A stretch of 64,000 bases of DNA, taken from positions 16,965 through 80,964 of the forward strand of contig JAABST010000020.1 of assembly GCA_011390275.1 (NCBI GenBank). The letters run 5' to 3'. A model generated the notes under the pieces. The model was not told the origin of the DNA, did not search any database, and worked only from the letters and a program-made list of their open reading frames with translations. A program made the translations under genes and the position numbers. Shown here piece by piece: positions 60,572 through 64,000 of this stretch; within the stretch, counting starts at the first letter, position 1; each line of letters opens with the position of its first letter. The DNA comes from Geitlerinema sp. S16 (lineage in GTDB: Bacteria; Cyanobacteriota; Cyanobacteriia; Cyanobacteriales; Geitlerinemataceae).

Positions 60572-62254
60572 ATGCCGGAAAATTTACGAAGTCAAGCGAT
60601 CACAGCGGGGAACGCCCGATCACCGAACCGTGCCATGCTGCGTGCAGTGGGCTTTGGTGATGATGATTTTGTTAAGCCGATCGTCGGTTTGGCGAATGGT
60701 TACAGTACGATTACGCCCTGCAATATGGGGTTAGGCGATCTTGCCAAACGCGCCGAGGCGGGCATCCGCGAGGCGGGCGGGATGCCGCAGGTGTTCGGGA
60801 CGATTACGATCAGTGACGGGATTTCGATGGGAACCGAGGGGATGAAGTATTCCCTTGTCTCGCGTGATGTTATTGCTGACTCGATCGAGACTGTCTGCAA
60901 TGGTCAAAGCCTGGATGGGGTCTTGGCGATCGGGGGCTGCGATAAAAACATGCCCGGTGCGATGATCGCCATGGCGCGGATGAATATCCCCGCCATTTTT
61001 GTCTATGGCGGCACGATCAAACCCGGACACCTCAACGGTAAAGATCTAACGGTCGTCAGCGCCTTTGAGGCGGTCGGCGAACACAGCGCGGGAAAAATCA
61101 CTGACGAAGAACTCCTCGCCGTCGAGCGTAATGCTTGCCCTGGCGCGGGTTCCTGCGGCGGGATGTTCACGGCGAATACGATGTCTTCGGCCTTTGAGGC
61201 GATGGGTATGAGCCTGATGTATTCCTCGACGATGGCGGCGGAGGATGCGGAAAAAGCCGACAGTACCGAAGCGTCGGCCAAGGTTTTGGTTCAGGCGATT
61301 AAGCAGCAAATTTTGCCGTCGCAGATCCTGACGCGCAAAGCCTTCGAGAATGCGATCGCGACGATCATGGCGATCGGCGGTTCGACCAACTCGGTGCTGC
61401 ACCTGCTCGCGATTTCCAACGCGATCGGTGTCGATCTCACCCTCGATGACTTTGAAACCATCCGCCAAAAAGTCCCCGTCCTCTGCGACCTCAAGCCCAG
61501 CGGCCAGTATGTCACCACGGAATTCCACCAGGCCGGTGGTGTGCCGCAGGTGATGAAAATGCTGCTAGAGCGTGGTTTGGTTCACGGTGACGCGCTCACG
61601 GTTTCGGGTCAGACGATCGCCGAACAGCTCGCCGATATTCCCGCCGAGCCGTCCGCCGACCAAAGCGTCATCCGTCCCTGGGACAAGCCGATGTACGCTC
61701 AAGGTCACCTCGCCATCCTCAAAGGTAACCTCGCCGAAGAAGGCAGCGTCGCCAAGATCAGCGGCGTTAAAAATCCGAAGATTACCGGCCCCGCCCGCGT
61801 ATTCGAGTCGGAGGAAGACTGCCTCGCTGCCATCTTGGCGGGCAAGATTGTTGCCGGTGATGTGGTGATTGTGCGCTACGAAGGCCCGAAGGGTGGCCCC
61901 GGTATGCGAGAAATGCTCGCACCCACATCGGCCATTATCGGTGCGGGTCTGGGCGATTCGGTCGGTCTGATCACAGACGGTCGTTTTTCCGGCGGAACCT
62001 ATGGGTTAGTCGTCGGCCACGTCGCGCCGGAAGCGTTTGTCGGTGGCACGATCGCCCTGGTCAAGGAAGGCGACAGCGTCACGATCGACGCGACCCGTCA
62101 GGCGATCGAGCTGCATGTTCCCGATGACGAGCTAGCCGATCGTCGCGCTCAGTGGACGGCACCAGAGCCGCGCTACCGTCGGGGCGTCCTGGCGAAATAC
62201 GCCAAGCTGGTGTCATCGAGCAGCCTCGGCGCTGTGACCGATCTCGGCCTGTAA
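60572..62254 (+). CDS. ilvD: Dihydroxy-acid dehydratase
   Basis: 560 residues. Fe-S ligand motifs [16 protein letters not shown] and [25 protein letters not shown], plus the C-terminal [22 protein letters not shown] and the catalytic-Ser GRFSGG block are present. It dehydrates dihydroxy-isovalerate and -methylvalerate to 2-oxo acids in valine and isoleucine synthesis, using a [2Fe-2S] or [4Fe-4S] cluster; the three-Cys pattern fits the plant/cyanobacterial [2Fe-2S] type. Confidence 0.97.
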   Translation: MPENLRSQAITAGNARSPNRAMLRAVGFGDDDFVKPIVGLANGYSTITPCNMGLGDLAKRAEAGIREAGGMPQVFGTITISDGISMGTEGMKYSLVSRDVIADSIETVCNGQSLDGVLAIGGCDKNMPGAMIAMARMNIPAIFVYGGTIKPGHLNGKDLTVVSAFEAVGEHSAGKITDEELLAVERNACPGAGSCGGMFTANTMSSAFEAMGMSLMYSSTMAAEDAEKADSTEASAKVLVQAIKQQILPSQILTRKAFENAIATIMAIGGSTNSVLHLLAISNAIGVDLTLDDFETIRQKVPVLCDLKPSGQYVTTEFHQAGGVPQVMKMLLERGLVHGDALTVSGQTIAEQLADIPAEPSADQSVIRPWDKPMYAQGHLAILKGNLAEEGSVAKISGVKNPKITGPARVFESEEDCLAAILAGKIVAGDVVIVRYEGPKGGPGMREMLAPTSAIIGAGLGDSVGLITDGRFSGGTYGLVVGHVAPEAFVGGTIALVKEGDSVTIDATRQAIELHVPDDELADRRAQWTAPEPRYRRGVLAKYAKLVSSSSLGAVTDLGL

Positions 62255-62276
62255 TCCGCGATTTGCGAAGGCTCCG

Positions 62277-62345
62277 GTAGGGTGTGTTGCGGTCACGATC
62301 CATCATGATCCACGCGATCAATGATCACAGACCGTAACGCACCGC
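62277..62345. repeat. Imperfect inverted repeat with GTGTGTTGCGGT/ACCGTAACGCACC arms
   Basis: The left arm TAGGGTGTGTTGCGGTCACG and a right arm ending ACCGTAACGCACCGC flank CATGATC-rich sequence. GGTGCGTTACG-type repeats of this form are scattered in cyanobacterial genomes. It lies right after ilvD and could end its transcript. Confidence 0.55.
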
Positions 62346-62381
62346 TGCGATCGAGCCATTGACCAATTTTTTAAAATTCAC

Positions 62382-63224
62382 ATGTACCGCAGTTCGCCTC
62401 GGCATTTTGTCGTCTTGCCGTTATATTTTGCATGGCGTCGTTATCTGCGGCTCGCGGCGATCGCGATCGCGATCTTCACGTTCTGGATTCGTTGGGGATC
62501 AGCCCCGATGCTGGCGGCAGAATCGATCAATCCTCCGCTTGATTCCCCGCCCAATCTCAACTCTTCCCTAGCCTGCACCTACGATCAGCGCCGCTTTCAT
62601 CGCAACACCGGCATCGGCAAGTTTTACCAAAGGCGCGAAATCGCCAAGGTCATCGGCCATCAAGATTTATTTTGGCTCGAACGCCCAAGCCGCGAAGGCG
62701 AAGAGCGACCCGATATTTTGCTGAATTTGCTCGATATTGCGCCCGACGCGACGATCGCCGATATCGGCGCTGGAACCGGCTTTTTAACCTTTCGCTTGCT
62801 CGATCGCCTGGACGAAAACGGGCGCATTTTGGCGATCGACGTTGAACCGGAATCCCAAGACATCATCGACTTTATTGCCCGCGATCGGGGCGAAACGCGC
62901 GTCAAAACCAGCTTGAGCACGCCGAGCGATCCGCAACTGCCCGAGAATTCGATCGATCTCGCCATCATGCTCGACGCCTATCACGAGTTTGAATTTCCTT
63001 GCGAAATGATGCAGCACATCAAGGCGGCACTCAAACCGGGCGGGCGGGTCGTCCTCGTGGAATATCGTCGCGAAAATCCACTGATCCCGATCAAAACGCT
63101 CCACAAAATGACCGAGCGTCAGGCTAGGCAGGAAATGGCAGCAGCGGGACTGGACTGGCTGGAAACCCGCGAGGATTTACCCAGTCAGCACGTCATAATT
63201 TTCGAGCGTCACCCCGATCGCTGA
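62382..63224 (+). CDS. SAM-dependent methyltransferase with N-terminal membrane/signal segment
   Basis: 280 residues. Residues about 10-46 contain a hydrophobic stretch (LRLAAIAIAIFTFWIRWGSAPMLAAES) ending in a signal-peptidase-like site. A class I methyltransferase domain follows: ATIADIGAGTGFLTFRLLDRLDENGRILAIDVEPES (motif I), SIDLAIMLDAYHEFEFP (motif II) and IKAALKPGGRVVLVEYR (motif III). Export of a SAM-dependent enzyme would be unusual because SAM is cytoplasmic, so the hydrophobic piece may be an anchor facing inward. Substrate unknown. Confidence 0.85.
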   Translation: MYRSSPRHFVVLPLYFAWRRYLRLAAIAIAIFTFWIRWGSAPMLAAESINPPLDSPPNLNSSLACTYDQRRFHRNTGIGKFYQRREIAKVIGHQDLFWLERPSREGEERPDILLNLLDIAPDATIADIGAGTGFLTFRLLDRLDENGRILAIDVEPESQDIIDFIARDRGETRVKTSLSTPSDPQLPENSIDLAIMLDAYHEFEFPCEMMQHIKAALKPGGRVVLVEYRRENPLIPIKTLHKMTERQARQEMAAAGLDWLETREDLPSQHVIIFERHPDR

Positions 63225-63257
63225 TCGTTCGAGAACAGGATCAACCCACAAAAAAAT

Positions 63258-63289
63258 GAGACCCGACCATCATGATCGAGTCTCGTTTT
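63258..63289. terminator. Bidirectional terminator
   Basis: GAGACCCGA (63258-63266) pairs with TCGAGTCTC (63276-63284) with one mismatch. A-run before and GTTTTT after, so it can end both the methyltransferase gene (+) and the DUF4231 gene (-). Confidence 0.8.
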
Positions 63290-63369
63290 TGGTGTTTCTT
63301 GTTTTTAGCGTTTCGCAGATTGCCAAAATGGATCGTAAGCCTTGCAGACCATTCAGCAATTAGGCTGCG

Positions 63370-64000
63370 TTAGGCTTCGTCACGAGCCAGGATGGGCGCA
63401 CCAGGCGGACGCAGATCGGCGGGGAGTTCTTCCTCATCATCACCAAACCCAGCCGGATCGAGTTCAAGCTGTGGCGGCGCACTGGCGATCGGCGGTTGAG
63501 ACATAATCGGAGCCGGACGAGCAAAGGGTGGTTCTGGGATATCCACCAGCGGAGGCGCCGCCGCCAGAGCCGCCCGTTCTGCCGCCAGCGCCCGTTCCGC
63601 CGCCAGTGCTTCCGCACGCTCGGCAGCTTCTTTCTCAACGCGACGATTGCGACGCTCCATCGCAAGCTGCATCGCTTCCTGAGAGCTATCGGCTCCGTCA
63701 TCCTCTTGCTTGCTCTTCTCGGTGATGTCCTCCGAGACCGCGTTCACATCTTCCTGAATTAAGCGCTCGACCCGGTTGGCAAACGCTCGATAGGCGCTAG
63801 CGTGACTGGCCGATTTCGCGTAAGGGCCACTCAGTTGGAAATATTGCCAGCCTTCCGTTTTGAGATATTCGGCAGTCCGTCGATATTGACCCCAACGCTC
63901 ACCGTAGTGGAAAAATTCTTCGACAGCGGCACTAATTGCCACGACTTGAGCAAGGGTGAATGTACCCCAAAATAATGTCTGCTTAACCGCTTTGTTACCG
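63370..64000 (-). CDS. DUF4231 membrane protein, C-terminal part (cut by window edge)
   Basis: On the minus strand the frame is open from the edge (GNKAVKQTLFWGTFTLAQVVAISAAVEEFFHYGERWGQYRRTAEYLKTEGWQYFQLSGPYA), so the start lies outside the window. This segment is the end of the two-helix DUF4231 (SLATT-like) domain. The C-terminal about 100 residues are low complexity: a charged helix (RRNRRVEKEAAERAEALAAERALAAERAA) and a Pro-rich tail. SLATT domains are thought to be effectors in some nucleotide-signal conflict systems, but DUF4231 singletons are common in cyanobacteria. Terminator at 63258 follows. Confidence 0.85.
   Translation of the reverse strand, partial: GNKAVKQTLFWGTFTLAQVVAISAAVEEFFHYGERWGQYRRTAEYLKTEGWQYFQLSGPYAKSASHASAYRAFANRVERLIQEDVNAVSEDITEKSKQEDDGADSSQEAMQLAMERRNRRVEKEAAERAEALAAERALAAERAALAAAPPLVDIPEPPFARPAPIMSQPPIASAPPQLELDPAGFGDDEEELPADLRPPGAPILARDEA

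Noticed and set aside
1..64000. CRISPR array, rRNA operon or prophage
   Set aside because: No regularly spaced identical repeats, no rRNA sequence and no phage structural genes were seen on either strand.

Overview
The window is cyanobacterial chromosome. The octamer GCGATCGC and its core CGATCG (the HIP1 repeat typical of cyanobacteria) recur every few hundred bases. Several products belong to families found mostly or characteristically in cyanobacteria: a Gap2-type glyceraldehyde-3-phosphate dehydrogenase, a DUF3536 glycoside-hydrolase-57-like protein, a CCA enzyme fused to DHH and CBS domains, TPR-CHAT proteases and a STAND NTPase with the characteristic cyanobacterial NB-ARC module. No photosystem gene lies in the window, so the phylum call rests on HIP1 and gene family, and I cannot name a genus.

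Region by region. 1-12 kb is core housekeeping: the start of hemF, mrp, a RodA/FtsW protein, dnaN, a PhzF protein, an HtrA protease, rsmI, tRNA-Pro(CGG), a glutathione peroxidase and purU. 12-24 kb holds a TPR-CHAT protease, a glycosyltransferase with a small TIR element at its stop codon, a CPA2 antiporter, an M32 carboxypeptidase, a VWA protein, a Uma2 nuclease-like protein, dxs and a VOC protein. 24-37.5 kb is an accessory island. A large STAND NTPase is followed, with overlapping start and stop codons, by an antitoxin-like gene, a PIN toxin, a small protein and a DUF2442 gene. Next comes a rearranged segment in which a 507-bp direct repeat brackets an OafA-type acyltransferase and the decapitated start of a Ser/Thr kinase. 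It ends with a second, exported TPR-CHAT protease and a TnpB element that has itself been hit by a small inverted-repeat element. 37.6-64 kb returns to core and semi-core genes: DUF3536, CheR-TPR with a double CheW, a PHP phosphoesterase, a second antitoxin/PIN pair, the DHH-CBS-CCA fusion, a Ctp protease, pfkA, a SafE-like exporter fusion, gap2, murC-murB, ybaB, a pentapeptide protein, ilvD, an exported methyltransferase and a truncated DUF4231 gene.

Working together: murC and murB are adjacent and feed peptidoglycan precursor synthesis, and the RodA-like protein would use the product. pfkA and gap2 sit in central carbon metabolism, and dxs starts the MEP isoprenoid route. The CheR and CheW genes form a small chemosensory cluster without receptor or kinase here. 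The most promising candidate for an undescribed system is the STAND NTPase-antitoxin-PIN-small protein-DUF2442 operon (25208-30267), next to a CHAT protease. Its sensor-like solenoid has a base composition foreign to the rest of the same gene. That it is a conflict or defence system is inference from architecture and context only.
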